From: Anagrus nilaparvatae
Taxonomy: Eukaryota > Arthropoda > Insecta > Hymenoptera > Mymaridae
Length of the DNA: 64,000 nt
Reading direction: 5' to 3'
Assembly (NCBI GenBank): GCA_022575985.1
Contig: JAKSXM010000014.1
Coordinates: 9,114,001 to 9,178,000, forward strand
Part shown: positions 1 through 11,502 of the stretch, piece after piece
How the letters are laid out: each line of letters starts with the position of its first letter
How positions within the stretch are numbered: the first letter of the stretch is position 1
Translations under genes and position numbers: made by a program
Notes under the pieces: generated by a model
Told to the model about the DNA's origin: nothing
Database searches by the model: none
What the model saw: the letters and a program-made list of their open reading frames with translations, nothing else

Positions 1-445
1 TAGATATTATCAAGGTGAGCAAAAAATGTCAAATAACCATACGGTCTATTATCAATATTTTCGCCATAATTAATTGATAAAGTTGGTCAACTTCAACCAA
101 TGAAATTCTTTAAAAGAGATGGGCATCTTTAAAAATTTTTTTGTTGTTTTTATTCTATTGTTCTATCTTAAAGATGGACACGCCCATAGTGTTTAGGATA
201 TAATTTGTTTAAAAAAAAATACTAATACATTTAAATAAAACAAGTTTTACAAATACGAGATAAAATTTCTTCAAGTTAGAACAATAGAATAATAACGAAA
301 AAAAAAATATTTATTTTTAAAAGTGTCCATCACTTTTAAAGAATTTCATTGGTCCATAACTTTATCAATTAATTGTGGCGAAAATATTGATAATAGACCA
401 TATGTTATTGGACATTTTTTACTTGTTTTATTGATATCTACATGT
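1..445. repeat. Foldback element, possibly cut by window edge
   Basis: Two inverted arms face each other: about 2-150 and about 290-445. Shared blocks include GGTCTATTATCAATATTTTC and AATTAATTGATAAAGTT, which recur in reverse complement around 365-405. The central 130 bp is unpaired AT-rich sequence. No coding potential was seen. Because the left arm begins at the first base, the true end may lie outside the window. Confidence 0.7.
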
Positions 446-2135
446 GGACAAAATTTTATTGCGAAGTTAAGAGACACCCTGTAGTATTTATTTTATTTCT
501 TTAACAGAAACAAATATGTGAAAATTTTATTGGTTTTTGGAGTACTGACTATAAATAGAAAACTAATGTTACTGTTAATATTTTAGAAAATAATTAAATT
601 TTATAAAAATGTTTAAATAAAATATGATGCATAATACACCAGCATCATATTAAATAATTTGTAAATATGTCTTTTACTTACGATTTTTAAGGTTATTTGC
701 TTTAACTTTACACAAATCTTTCCATTTTTCTTTTAATTCATGATTTTTTGGAAAAGAAAAAAATCTTATATTTTTTTCATCACTAATTTTGCTTTTACAA
801 TTCTTCACACAACACGAAAGAACCATAATTAAAATTAAATTTTTTTAAAATTTTATGTAAACATAAACAAACGTTTGCATTTATCATAACAAATATGGCC
901 GTCGCTTGAGGATGCGCAAAAAAAACGTATTTTAGTACCCCCTCTTCGTTCTGCCTTTTAATATATGTGCCTTGGTTTTAGTGTAGACTAATATAGTGTT
1001 CGTGGACAAGATATTTTCTGTTCAGGAGGAAAATCAAAGACAAAAAATTTGTATTTATTATTTCCTTTCGTCGCTAACATGAGAAACATCAAAGTAAAAA
1101 AAAATCTCAATATTTAACTCACTCATAAAAAACTTCTTTATCAAAAGTAATGTTATATATGAACACATTTTTACTTAAAATTTTTGAGTGCTCTGAAAAA
1201 AAAAAATTGTGCAAATTTCAAAATTTTTTAGAAATAGTATATTTTAACCCCAGGCAGCAAAACTAAAGAATGCCCCACACCACGCATAAACTGCGATCTA
1301 GGGCATTCTTTTTTTACGGCCGAGGGCAAAACATAATTTTTCTTGTTTAGTGACAAGAAAACACGTATTTTCGAATTTCCCCGTGGCCAGGAAATACTCG
1401 CTTTCTAGCCGCTGAAAAAAAATTACTTTATCTTATCCATATTGTAAAAAAAAAATAATTTATGACTTGTACACACCTTCTCTTAAAAAATTAAAGCAAT
1501 CCAAGAAAAAAAAATTTGTATTTGATACGTCCTTTCATAGCTAAAAGACTTAAAAATTTAAGAAAATAAAGAATTCTCTCTAAACTTGACCATGCACAAG
1601 CGAACTTAGTTTTGAACCTTTTACACCTTGCTTTAAAATATTTGAGTGATCGAAGACAAAAAAATTTATTTTTTACTTCCATTTATGGCCAAAATCTAAA
1701 ATTTGTAAAAAAAAAAAAAAATTTTCTATAAACTCACTGTTGCTCTAGAAAACTTATTTTCGAACGTGTAAGCATCATTCCTTAAAATATCAAAGTGATC
1801 TAAAACAAAAAATTTTTGTTCGATACGTCCCTTGATACCTAAAATCGGATAATTTTGTTCAAAAAATTTAAGGCATTATACGCTGAAACCCGTGTTTATT
1901 TTAATTTTAATTGTGAAAAAATTATATTGTATACTATAGAAATATTTTTGTTTATAATATTAGTATATAGTGTAGTTGCAGCGCCCTATTTCGTAGTATA
2001 TTTTTTGCTGATAGGTCCATGAAAATTACCATCGAGTATTTATGTTTTTTGGGTCACTGAATATGAATATTATATCCGTTTTAACCGAAAGTAGTACAGT
2101 TGCCCACAATTAGAATTTCGCGGTTTTTTTTGCCC
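446..2135. other. AT-rich gene-free stretch with dispersed-repeat fragments
   Basis: No credible gene is seen. Around 1255-1400 lies a more GC-rich block (a gcattcttttttt motif next to cggccgagg) that resembles blocks near 12570-12790, 31350-31420 and 47850-48170, so it is probably an old dispersed repeat. The remainder is poly-A/T-rich. Confidence 0.5.
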
Positions 2136-2209
2136 AATATTTTTGCCCACCTAGGCGTAAAACGAGTGCAGAAATTTTTTTGCAAAGTTTTACGCACGGG
2201 AGGGCAAAT
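2136..2209 (+). repeat. Dispersed repeat segment next to the minisatellite
   Basis: The block with CACCTAGGCGTAAAACGAG and a following GTGCAGAAATTT recurs in reverse complement at 61786-61830. In both places it lies near a unit of the 2.2-3.6 kb minisatellite. It is therefore part of one larger dispersed element rather than unique sequence. Confidence 0.55.
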
Positions 2210-3596
2210 AATTAAATTTCAGCAAAAGTATAAATTCCTAATAAATATAATATAACTTTTGAGCCATAAATGTTGTGAGATGAAATTTTATGGCCTAAGC
2301 TAAGTAAAATTTAATTTCAGCAAAATTATATTTCAAAATACTGATATTGATTAAATTAACAATATTTTTAAAACTTTAATAAATTAAAGTATCATTAAAA
2401 CTAAATTAAGTCTTACTGTGGTTTCCTAATCTCATAAATTCATCTGAATCTGAACTTTTGGGGTACAGAAAAAAAGGGTTTTGATATTAAAATTTATTTA
2501 ATTTCGTAATGGATCTACTTCTATTATATAATTAAACATTCGGCCCATAAATGTTGTGAGATGAAATTTTATGGCCTAAGCTAAGTAACATTTAATTTCA
2601 GCAAAAGTATAAATTCCTTATAAATATATTATAACTTTTGGGCCGTAAATGTTGTGAGATGAAATTATATGGCCTAAGCTAAGTAAATTTTTATTTCAGC
2701 AAAAGTATTACTTCCTAATAAATATATAATAACTTTTGGGCCATAAACGTTGTGAGATGAAATTATATGGCCTAAGCTAAGTAAATTTTTATTTCAGTAA
2801 AAGTATTAATTCCTAATAAATATATTATAGTTTTTGGGCCATAAATGTTGTGAGATATATGGCCTAAGCTAAGTAAAAATTTAATTTCAGTAAAAATACA
2901 TTTTAAAATACTTATACTGATTAAATTAATGTTTTTAAAACTTTAATAAATTAAAGTATAATTAAAACTAAGTCAAGTCTTGTTGTTTCCTAATCACAAG
3001 TTATATTATAACTTTTGGGCCATAAACGTTGTGAGATAAAATTATATGGCCTAAGCTAAGTAAATTTTTATTTCAGCAAAAGTATTAAATCCTAATAAAT
3101 ATTAGGCTTTTGATATTAAAATTTATTTAATTTCGTAATGGATCTACTTCTATTATATAATTAAACATTCGGCCCATAAATGTTGTGAGATGAAATTTTA
3201 TGGCCTAAGCTAAGTAACATTTAATTTCAGCAAAAGTATAAATTCCTTATAAATATATTCTAACTTTTGGGCCATAAATGTTGTGAGATGAAATTATATG
3301 GCCTAAGCTAAGTTATAATTTAATTTAAGCAAAATTATAAATTCCTAATAAATATATAATAACTTTTGGGCCATAAACGTTGTGAGATGAAATTATATGG
3401 CCTAAGCTAAGTAAATTTTTATTTCAGCAAAAGTATTACTTCCTAATAAATATATAATAACTTTTCGGCCATAAACGTTGTGAGATGAAATTATATGGCC
3501 TAAGCTAAGTAAATTTTTATTTCAGCAAAAGTATTAATTCCTAATAAATATATTATAGTTTTTGGGCCATAAATGTTGTGAGATATATGGCCTAAG
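2210..3596 (+). repeat. Higher-order minisatellite (about 95-bp units)
   Basis: About a dozen diverged units share the core GGGCCATAAATGTTGTGAGA, then ATGGCCTAAGCTAAGTAA, then TTTCAGCAAAAGTAT. Each unit contains an internal inverted repeat GGCCATA...TATGGCC with a spacer of about 20 nt, so single strands could fold. A longer block beginning GATATTAAAATTTATTTAAT near 2483 recurs near 3112, giving a higher-order period of about 630 bp. A solitary reverse-complement unit lies at 61963-62011. Shorter units lacking the GAAATT segment occur at about 2855 and 3580. Confidence 0.85.
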
Positions 3597-3971
3597 CTAC
3601 CCCTAAATAAGAGTTTTTTTATAACATTCATTTTTTGCAAAAATTAGTTGCCAATCACTTTTAAAACTTTTATAAACATTAAAAATTGTGAATTTTCATG
3701 AATTTAAAGTAGAAGAAAAAAAACTGACCCTATTAAAACCCAAAGTACCTCTGAAACTACCCTTAAAATTCTAAGGCTTATTTGCATGTGCAACTCAATT
3801 TCTTTGAGTAGTTTCAGAGTTACTATGGGTTTTAATAGGGGCAGTTTTTATTTTTCTACTTTAAATTCATGAAAATTCACAATTTTTAATGTTTATAAAA
3901 GTTTTAAAAGTGATTGGCAACTAATTTTTGCAAAAAATGAATGTTATAAAAAATCTCTTATTTAGGGGTAG
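3597..3971. mobile_element. Foldback MITE inserted in the minisatellite
   Basis: A 375-bp nearly perfect palindrome begins CTACCCCTAAATAAGAG and ends with its reverse complement. The arms are about 165 bp with a short central loop around 3770-3800. It abuts the last minisatellite unit. No ORF is present; this is a non-autonomous hairpin-type element of unknown superfamily. Confidence 0.8.
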
Positions 3972-4789
3972 TTTTAAGTACTAAAGGGGTGAAAATTCAA
4001 ATAATCAGAAATTCTTGCCGTATTTTTCGGTGAATACGCATTTTTAGGAACTGAATGCCGCAAACCGCATCAAAATTCATTAAAACCTCGCTTAAAGCTA
4101 ATTTTTTTCCGCTTTTTTTTTCTGAATCAGTGTGTGCCGGCGTTAATGGATTTTAAATCATTTTTGCATAATTAAAAAGAGACAAATATAAAAAAAGCTA
4201 ATTTTATTTTTTTTATAAATTTTTTTTTTGTTAGAATATATAATTATCCCTTAATAATTAAAATATTGGGTAACATGATTTTTTTGTTTTGTCAATGAAA
4301 TGGTTGGTAACGATGCAAAAATTACAAATATTCGCTTAATTATTATAAAAAGATAGGAGTATTTACCAGAATTTATAATAATTTCTTATAATTTATTTTC
4401 TCAGTATACTTCTTGCATTTGACCAATCTTCCGCAACAATGATAATAGTAATAATAATAATATTTTGTAATAAAAAAAATAACCATATTAATTGCTTCAA
4501 GATTTTAACTTTATTTAAATTATTTCTATTAATCACAAAATAATAAATTATTTAATTCTATAAATTGTTTGATTCTTTAAAAAATGCCAATATAACTTTT
4601 AAATCTTAATTTTAAAATGCAAACATAACCATTTAATATTTTTAGGCTGTTTATTATTGTTTATAATTTCATTAAGCTGCATACATAAATAAACATAGCA
4701 ACGAGCAAAATAATCCAAGGAAGTCAAAAAGAGGCAAGATTTCCATCACTCTTTCTTGTGTGTTATAATTTATATAAAAATAAATAAAA
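3972..4789. other. No gene seen
   Basis: AT-rich sequence with poly-T and (AAT)n-like tracts near 4445. I see no coding, RNA or repeat structure that can be supported here. Confidence 0.5.
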
Positions 4790-5470
4790 AAATTGTGATC
4801 GGATACAAAAAATTACTATAAACTAAATTTCTAAAACTTGTACTCTCATTAAAATAAATTAGATATGTCCAAAACGAAAAATGAATTTGGTGTTTTATGT
4901 AATTTTTTGTGACGAATATTTTGGAGAAAAAAATTTTCAAAAAATTAATTATCAGATTTAAGATATCGAGTAAAAATCATAATTTCAAATATAAGTAATT
5001 TCATGGAAATGAATGAGATATTACATCCAAATTAAAAAAAAAAAAGTATTTTGAGATTTTTTTAATAAACAAATTTTTGGAAAAAAAAGTTAGGTATTCA
5101 TTCGATAATTGTTTTGAAATATCACTGGTTACAATATTTTAAAATATTAGTATTTTAATAGAATTAAATGAGGTATTACACCAAAAAAAAAAATAAATAT
5201 TGCAATTTTTTTTATATTTTCTTTTTTTTTAATTTTGAGAAAAAAATTTTGAAAAAATTCAGTATCAGTTCCAAAAAATTACTGTAAACGAGGTTTTTAA
5301 AACTAGTACTTCCATGGAAATAATTTAGGTACCATGTCCAAAAAGAAAAAAAAGTTTCGTATTTTTTGTATTTTTTTGTGAAAAAAATTATAGAAAAAAA
5401 ATTTTCAAAAAATTAAGTATCAGATTGGAGATATCAAGTAAAAACTATACTTTCAAGTTTTAAGGGGAAA
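4790..5470 (-). repeat. Copies of the 'GGTTCCTC' dispersed repeat family
   Basis: The block carries reverse-oriented copies of a family seen at 12350-12560, 13260-13523, 15510-16310, 49600-52140, 57075-57690 and 61255-61790. Diagnostic strings are GAGGTATTACATCCAAA-like and CTTTCAAATATAAGTA-like. Each copy is a string of alternating poly-A or poly-T tracts and short conserved sentences about 130-200 bp apart. Confidence 0.65.
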
Positions 5471-6530
5471 CCTCAGTCTTATCATACTTAAATGAGTACC
5501 TCTTATCGGTAAGACAGAAAACGTTAATAATAATAATAATAACTTTTTACAAAAATATCGGGGCAATATCTCGCATGGCACATGGCTTTCTATGTTAAAA
5601 TAGATGATATTTTGTATCTTACGACTACGGCCTACGACACTACTTTAAAAAAAATATACAAAACAGTTTACTCACTTCTCAATTTTTTTTTGTCACATGC
5701 AACTTGATTTTTTTAATAAAATTTTTAAAATGTTTATAGAATAAGATACAAATATTTAATATTTTATCAATAAACAGTTTTTTGTTAATTTGAAATTAAT
5801 TTTTTGGTTTCTCATAGAGGAACCATTGTGATCGGTCAAAATTTTTTTTTTGATGTTAATGATTAACAAAAAATTATTAATTTGATTATTAGTTTTTACT
5901 TACCAAATACTTTTTGTTAAAAATAAAATATCTTAGTATAAATCTCTTTACTACTTCCAGGGACAGTTTCTTGATAAACTATTGGTTTTGACTTAAGTTA
6001 ATCTGAAAGCTGATTAAGATTTGAACTGGACTGACGTGGTGACTTTTTTTTTATTGATCTTTATTTCATACATCTTTAATTACCTATTTTAAGCAAATAG
6101 ATTATTTAAATATATTTATTTTATTTTGAATTTTCGTTTAAAAGTCTATTGCGAAAAATCACTAATATTATTCTATTAAATATTATTTAATATTATTCTT
6201 TAATATTATTCTATTTTTTTTTTTAAATAAGGTCAAATACTTGAGAAAATAGGGTGAAATACTATGTTTGCTGTGAGTCTAATTTTTTATGTTTTTTGGT
6301 TTTGGTTTTACCTTAGCAGAATTTCTCAAAAGAATCTTGATGTTTGATTTGCAGCTGTTGGAGAGGAAAAATGACTTCTTTGTTATTCTCTATTTGTATG
6401 TGAATGAAAATGAACATTTTTTGAGCTTGTTAGAGTACTTGTACTTATACTGCTCGCCGAACGCTAGAATAAAATTAATTTAAAATTAATTTTTGTCAAG
6501 GTTTAAATTAAATTGATACAATAATATACG
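5471..6530. other. Gene-free region with a simple repeat
   Basis: (AAT)n lies at about 5527-5546. At about 5810-5845 there is a short piece of the dispersed family head (GAGGAACCATTGTG). Otherwise AT-rich. The short reading frame near 6289-6483 shows no recognisable motif and I do not call it a gene. Confidence 0.5.
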
Positions 6531-6534
6531 TACA

Positions 6535-7924
6535 GCTTTTTTCATTTCATTATCTCTTAGCCATTGCAAAAAACTTTCTCTAGCGATCCGCTCTTCAACA
6601 GCTTCATTTGTAGCTTCGCAATCAGTAGCCTTAATTTCATCTTCAAGCATTATCTTAATAAAGAATAATTTATTAGATTAAAAATCTAATACGATAATAT
6701 AATTTTTGTTCTTACTTGATCAATATGCAATTCTTTGCACTGAGATTCAGCATCTGAAATTAAAGCTGTGCCAGGATTATATGGTGGTAAACCTGGACCA
6801 ACTCCAATTGTTGCTTTATTTGGATCAACATTGCTATTGTAATGACTACCTCCTCGTTGATATCAGAGCCTAATAGGTTCGTTAACACTTTTTATAACTC
6901 TTATTTATTGGTTCTGAAAAAATAAATAATTTCCAAATTTAGTGATGTTAATATTGTTACATTCATTTGCAAAAGTACATATTTATAAATTTTTATTATT
7001 CATCAAACATCAAATTTTGATGCATAATTTAAAATCTATTTGAATTATACATGAATATTTTTCAAATATACAACTATGTGGGATACTACGACTAGTATAT
7101 CCTCGTCTACGAGGATATACTAACTACGCAAATCAAGTAACATCATATGTAGAAATCTTTCTGTACAAATAGCTCTTGCATTTAAATTATTATGATAAAA
7201 TATTTCCGTACCTTATAAATTGTAATCCTCATTGACTACTTGAAGCCATGGGCGGTGTGTACTGCCTTTGATGCTCTCTTTCAGTTCTCTATCAGCAATA
7301 CCGTTAACATATTATTTATATTTGCTGAAATTACTTTGTACGAGCCAGCAGCAGTAAGAAGAATTGATCCAGGATCTTTTTGTACTCCATATTATCCTGC
7401 TAATGCATTACCACTTCTCACCTAATTTACAAAATTAAAATGAAAAAAAGAATAAAAATTAAATTTAAAAAAGGATATTTTTTTGATTTTACCTGATATG
7501 GACTATTTGAGAAAGCAATAGAACCAGCATTTTGTACACCTTGATGTACATCAACGTCAGAGTTATTTTCATTTTCACACAATCTTTTGTTGAATTTATT
7601 TTTTTCGTTAAAAATATTTCATTTTTTTATTAATGTATTTTTAGGATATTTCATTTATACGCTTTTTAAATTGATCTCCATAAACTTGATCAGCAACTTT
7701 CCTAAAAAGACAATCATCTTCTCCAATTTTTTTCATAATAAATCCCATTTTTCAAACCATCTATCACGCTAAAATATAAAAACAATAAAATCAAAAAATG
7801 TTTTATTTTTTCATTAACTACAAAAAAATATTAACCTCTTGCCATTCAGAATGAGATTATTTCCAATGCCACCAATGTATTTATCAGCACTATTGTAACC
7901 AGTCAATTCATCAGCATTTACCAT
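6535..7924 (-). pseudogene. Decayed multi-exon copy of an OTUD5-like deubiquitinase
   Basis: Several minus-strand exon-like blocks read in the order of OTUD5 (an OTU-family deubiquitinase). Block 7836-7924 encodes ELTGYNSADKY. Block 7643-7768 encodes WFEKW, then GEDDCLFRKVADQVYGDQ, the OTU catalytic-Cys segment, which looks two residues short of the usual GEDGACLFRAVADQVYGDQ. Block 6716-6855 encodes SHYNSNVDPNKATIGVGPGL (the catalytic-His region) and ends at a good donor. Block 6535-6653 starts after an acceptor in matching phase and encodes [20 protein letters not shown] and [11 protein letters not shown]. Two blocks in between (about 7495-7600 and 7240-7425) have in-frame stops and do not match OTUD5 that I can recognise. 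The central OTU strand is missing and stops interrupt the blocks, so this is a DNA-level duplicate that has decayed, not a retrocopy (introns remain). Identification rests on remembered family motifs. Confidence 0.75.
7093..7122. repeat. Perfect 13-bp hairpin
   Basis: TAGTATATCCTCG is followed by a 4-nt loop and its exact reverse complement. It lies between two exon-like blocks of the OTUD5-like copy. Function is unknown; it may be a footprint of a small inverted-repeat element. Confidence 0.6.
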
Positions 7925-8046
7925 ATTCAAAAGACATTAATAACATTGTTATACATCGTAATGTTTGTTTTTTTATCTAAACTTTAACTATTTTATAAAT
8001 TTATTTTTTAGGTATAACCTTAAAAAAACCGAATCATCACGTGTAG

Positions 8047-8059
8047 AGGTACACGTGTT
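8047..8059. repeat. Left target-site duplication of the R1-like element
   Basis: AGGTACACGTGTT here equals 12125-12137. The last Ts merge with the element's poly-A tail (poly-T on this strand), so the duplication could be a base or two shorter. Confidence 0.85.
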
Positions 8060-8369
8060 TTTTTTTTTTTTTTTTTTTGGGCCCCGTCAAGAAGGGGCCT
8101 TTTTCGTAGGACGAGGAGAATGCATTTACTTATACCATACACGCGTACTGTATGGTTATGTGGGACTCAACCTCAAATTTGTATCTGGGGTTGCCCAGAT
8201 ATACACAATTGAGGAATTACAATACCCACTAAACTCCCCACCCTCCTGCATTTATGACAATATCATAGAATTCGGACCGGGACTCCCTGTTTAGGTATTA
8301 CTTCGGTCCGGAAACAATGCAGCCCAGGCATTTCTTCGCCATACCCTGTCAATAAAGGAGGAGATTTTC

Positions 8370-11300
8370 CTACGAGAGGAAACCTTCCTCCTTTTTTCCA
8401 ATCAGTGTCGCCCGTACGTACTCTGCCACACTGTACCAGTTAGCGGCACTGCGCAGCATTTCCGGGACGACTACTTCCGGCCTCCATTCATCGAAGGGCG
8501 GTCGCCCTTCAGCGAAGCGAGGACACCCAAAAAAGGTGTGCTCAGCGGTATCTAGCTCGCCCGGGCAATGCAAGCATTCCGGAGATGTCACCTTGCTCCA
8601 CTTGAAAAGCATATCGCGGAAATAACCGTGACCAGTTAGGAACTGTGTGAGGTAGAAGTCTACCTCTCCATGATCACGGTTCATCCAGCTTTCCAAATCG
8701 ATGATAAGGCGGTGCGTCCAACGTCCCCTCGGGTCACCATTCCACCTATACTGCCAACATTCCATTGTGCGGGAGCGAGCGCGAACGGAAGCTACGTCGC
8801 GCTCTTCTTCCCCACGGTTATAGATCGCCTGCCTTTCCAAGGCAAGCAGGTCGATGGAAATCACCCGAGCCACCACCTGGATCGCTGGCACTGATACTGT
8901 CTTGTACGAGCAAGCGATTCGAAGTGCCCCCTGCCTCTGTACTGCCTTTAGTTTCTTGCAGTACTTTTTTATGCGGACATTGTCCGCCCACACCTCTGCA
9001 CCGTAGAGCAAGATGGAGTTAACTGTCGTCATCAACAGCCTCCTCTTCTCAGATCTGTGACCGCCGATGTTCGTCATTAGCCACGAGAGGGACTTTGTCA
9101 CCCGGCCAGCCTTTTCACAGGCCTGCTGGAATTGTCTATTGTAGGTCAACTTGTTATCCAAGAAGACCCCCAAATATTTGACCGATGGTTTGGTCTGGAT
9201 CATAAGGGGATTACCTCCGTCATCAAAGCTGATGCCGAATATGGTATCAACCCTTCTCCGGGTCAGAAGGACAATCTCCGTTTTCGGGACTGCCAGTCTT
9301 AGTCCGTGATCCGACATCCAGCTATTGATAAGGCGCATGGCCTCATCCAAGGTATTCTGCTGGTCCTCTGGCTCTCGAGCTGTTATGGTTAGAGCAACGT
9401 CATCCGCGTATCCGATCATGGAGCATCCATCCGGGAGCTCAATCTTTAGCAAGCCGTCGTAAAAGGCATTCCACAGATCAGGACCCAGAACTGAACCCTG
9501 CGCTATGCCTGCGCTTAATACTTTACCTCTTGTGCCATCGAGCGTGTCCCAGCGCAGGTATCGGTCCCAGAGGTAATCTCTGAGTATATTTCTCAGATAA
9601 TCCGGAACTCTGAATACCTGCTCGAGGGAGTGCAACATATCGTCCCACTTAGCCGAGTTGAATGCGTTTTTCACATCCAACGTGACAAGCAGGACGTCCG
9701 GTTTAATATCCAGCCGCACTTGTCTGGCCCTCATAACCACCTTCACGACCTGCTCGATGGCACCGATCGTGAAACGCCCCTCACGAAAGCCGTGTTGGTC
9801 GTCGCTAAGGTCACCCGCTTCCCTAATTGCTTGCCGCAATCTTCCTCTGACCATGCTCTCCATCACCTTGCCAATGGTATTTAACATACACAATGGTCTG
9901 TAAGATGATGGAGATCCTGGTTCACCCTTTCCCTTGCTTATCAGAGCCAGACGGGCCACTTTTCAGTCCCTTGGAAAGGCGCCTGCCACGAGGCACGCGT
10001 TAAACATGCCAAGCAGGAGACCAGGGATTACCTTTGCAGGAGGGTAATTCTTGTTTCCCGTTTTATAGTATTTTGTAATTTTCTGTCATACCGACGTAAT
10101 GTTATTTAAATGGAGTTGGTATGACAGAAAACTATAGAATACTATAAAACGGAAAACAAGAATTACCCTCCAGCCGCCTTAAGGGCTTCCGCGGGTATTC
10201 CGTCTGGTCCTGGCGCTTTCCCATTTTTCATTGACCTAATTGCCTGAAGCATCTCCGCCTCGATGAATAGCGGAACTTGCTCCCTCGGGACATCCAAAGC
10301 AGGGTGTTGTTGGTTTGGATGATCCGGGAAGAGAGCGTCCACTATTCTTTTGGTCGTTGCTTCATCCATCGTGTTGTCACATCCGGACTTAAGTTTGCCC
10401 ATGACAACCTTATATCCCAGGCCCCACGGGTCGCTGTTGACATCATCTCTTAGGGACCGAAGACAGCGCGCCTTGCTGAGGCGGATAGCTTTCGCCAGCC
10501 TATGCTTTGCTCCCTTGTACTCTTCAGAGCGCGTAACCAGCTCTGGGCAGCCATGCGCTCTTTGCCGTCTTCTGCGTGCGCCGTGACAGACCCGTCTTAG
10601 CTCCGCAATTTCTTCATTCCACCAGTACACGCTTCTTTTACCCTTCCAGGGCCGTTTACGCGGCATAGAGGCATCGCAGGCTCCCCTCAGAAGAGCAGTT
10701 ACCCTCTTGACAAGGGTCTCTGCCTCTCGCGGGGTGGTCGGTCCTCCATGCCAGGCTGGGATAGACGAGAACTCTTCGCGAAGATAATCCACAAATCTGA
10801 CCTCGTCCATCTTTGACACATTCCAGCCTAGTGGGCGCTTTTTGTACGGGGGCCGATTAGCAACCCTATCACGCACTTTGAAGGTGATGTAATTATGCCA
10901 CCCACTCTTCCTGCCAGCCCGGCCGAGGCAAAAGTGACATCAGGGATCGATTCGCCAAAGCCTGGCCTTACGTAGGTTGGATTGTTCCCAGAGTTCATGA
11001 CCACCAGATCAGTTCTAGCAGCCATCTCTAGGATCAACGTTCCCCTACGGTTCGTGGTTGGCATTCCCCATTCCACGGCCCTGGCATTTAAGTCCCCAGC
11101 AAATATGATATTGCCAGAGACTTCCCTTATCGTTTCCTCCAATGAGGCCAGCTTTGCGGTGAACACCCCAATAGTGTCATTCGGTGACAAATAACAACTA
11201 ATGAAAGTTGTATCACCGCACTTTGCCCAGACGTGGCAATTGCCTTTTCCATGTCGTGACATAGACGTTTGAGCACGACCTCGTAGCCATATAGCGCACC

Positions 11301-11502
11301 GGCCTGTGTCATCGGTTAACCAGAATTGCTGGTTCCTATTGCGAAGCGGCTCGGATAGCAAGACGACGCTAGAGTCTGTCTCGCCTGCGAGCTGATCGAG
11401 CAAAAGGTCAGCAAGAATGGTTTTGTTCATATTCCCTTGCAGGACTCCGAACATTACCGATGACACTTTATCTTCCTTGCAGTAAGTGCCTCCCGATAAC
11501 AC
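8370..11502 (-). pseudogene. ORF2 of R1-like element: endonuclease and reverse transcriptase (disrupted)
   Basis: Three collinear pieces. 10828-11502: APE endonuclease domain, with GNMNKT at the start, LLSEP, then FAGDLNARAVEWG and SIPDVTFAS, the Asp/Asn catalytic signatures. 10163-10876: linker and start of the reverse transcriptase, ending KNGKAPGPDGIPAEALKAA. 8370-9959: reverse transcriptase with DVKNAFNSAKW, AGIAQGSVLGPDLWN and the active-site GYADDVAL, then a C-terminal CLHC..H....C zinc motif. The first and second pieces are joined by a frameshift near 10.88-10.9 kb. The second and third are separated by the 131-bp MITE, and a TGA stop replaces the Trp codon in PRDWKVARL (about 9961). 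The start overlaps ORF1 by about 49 nt in another frame, as usual in this clade. It would mediate nicking of the target and reverse transcription, but cannot make a full protein now. Confidence 0.9.
10040..10170. mobile_element. 131-bp MITE inside the reverse transcriptase ORF
   Basis: The inverted repeats are about 54 bp, starting GAGGGTAATTCTTGTTT, and make almost the whole element. The flanking trinucleotide CAG is present on both sides (10037-10039, 10171-10173). Removing the insert and one CAG restores the uninterrupted codons for KAAAKVIPG, which proves it is an insertion. The superfamily is not clear; a 3-bp duplication fits several DNA-transposon groups. Confidence 0.9.

Noticed and set aside
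2210..3596. Array of short repeats as a CRISPR
   Set aside because: Units are diverged, contiguous and eukaryotic minisatellite-like, with no unique spacers or cas genes.
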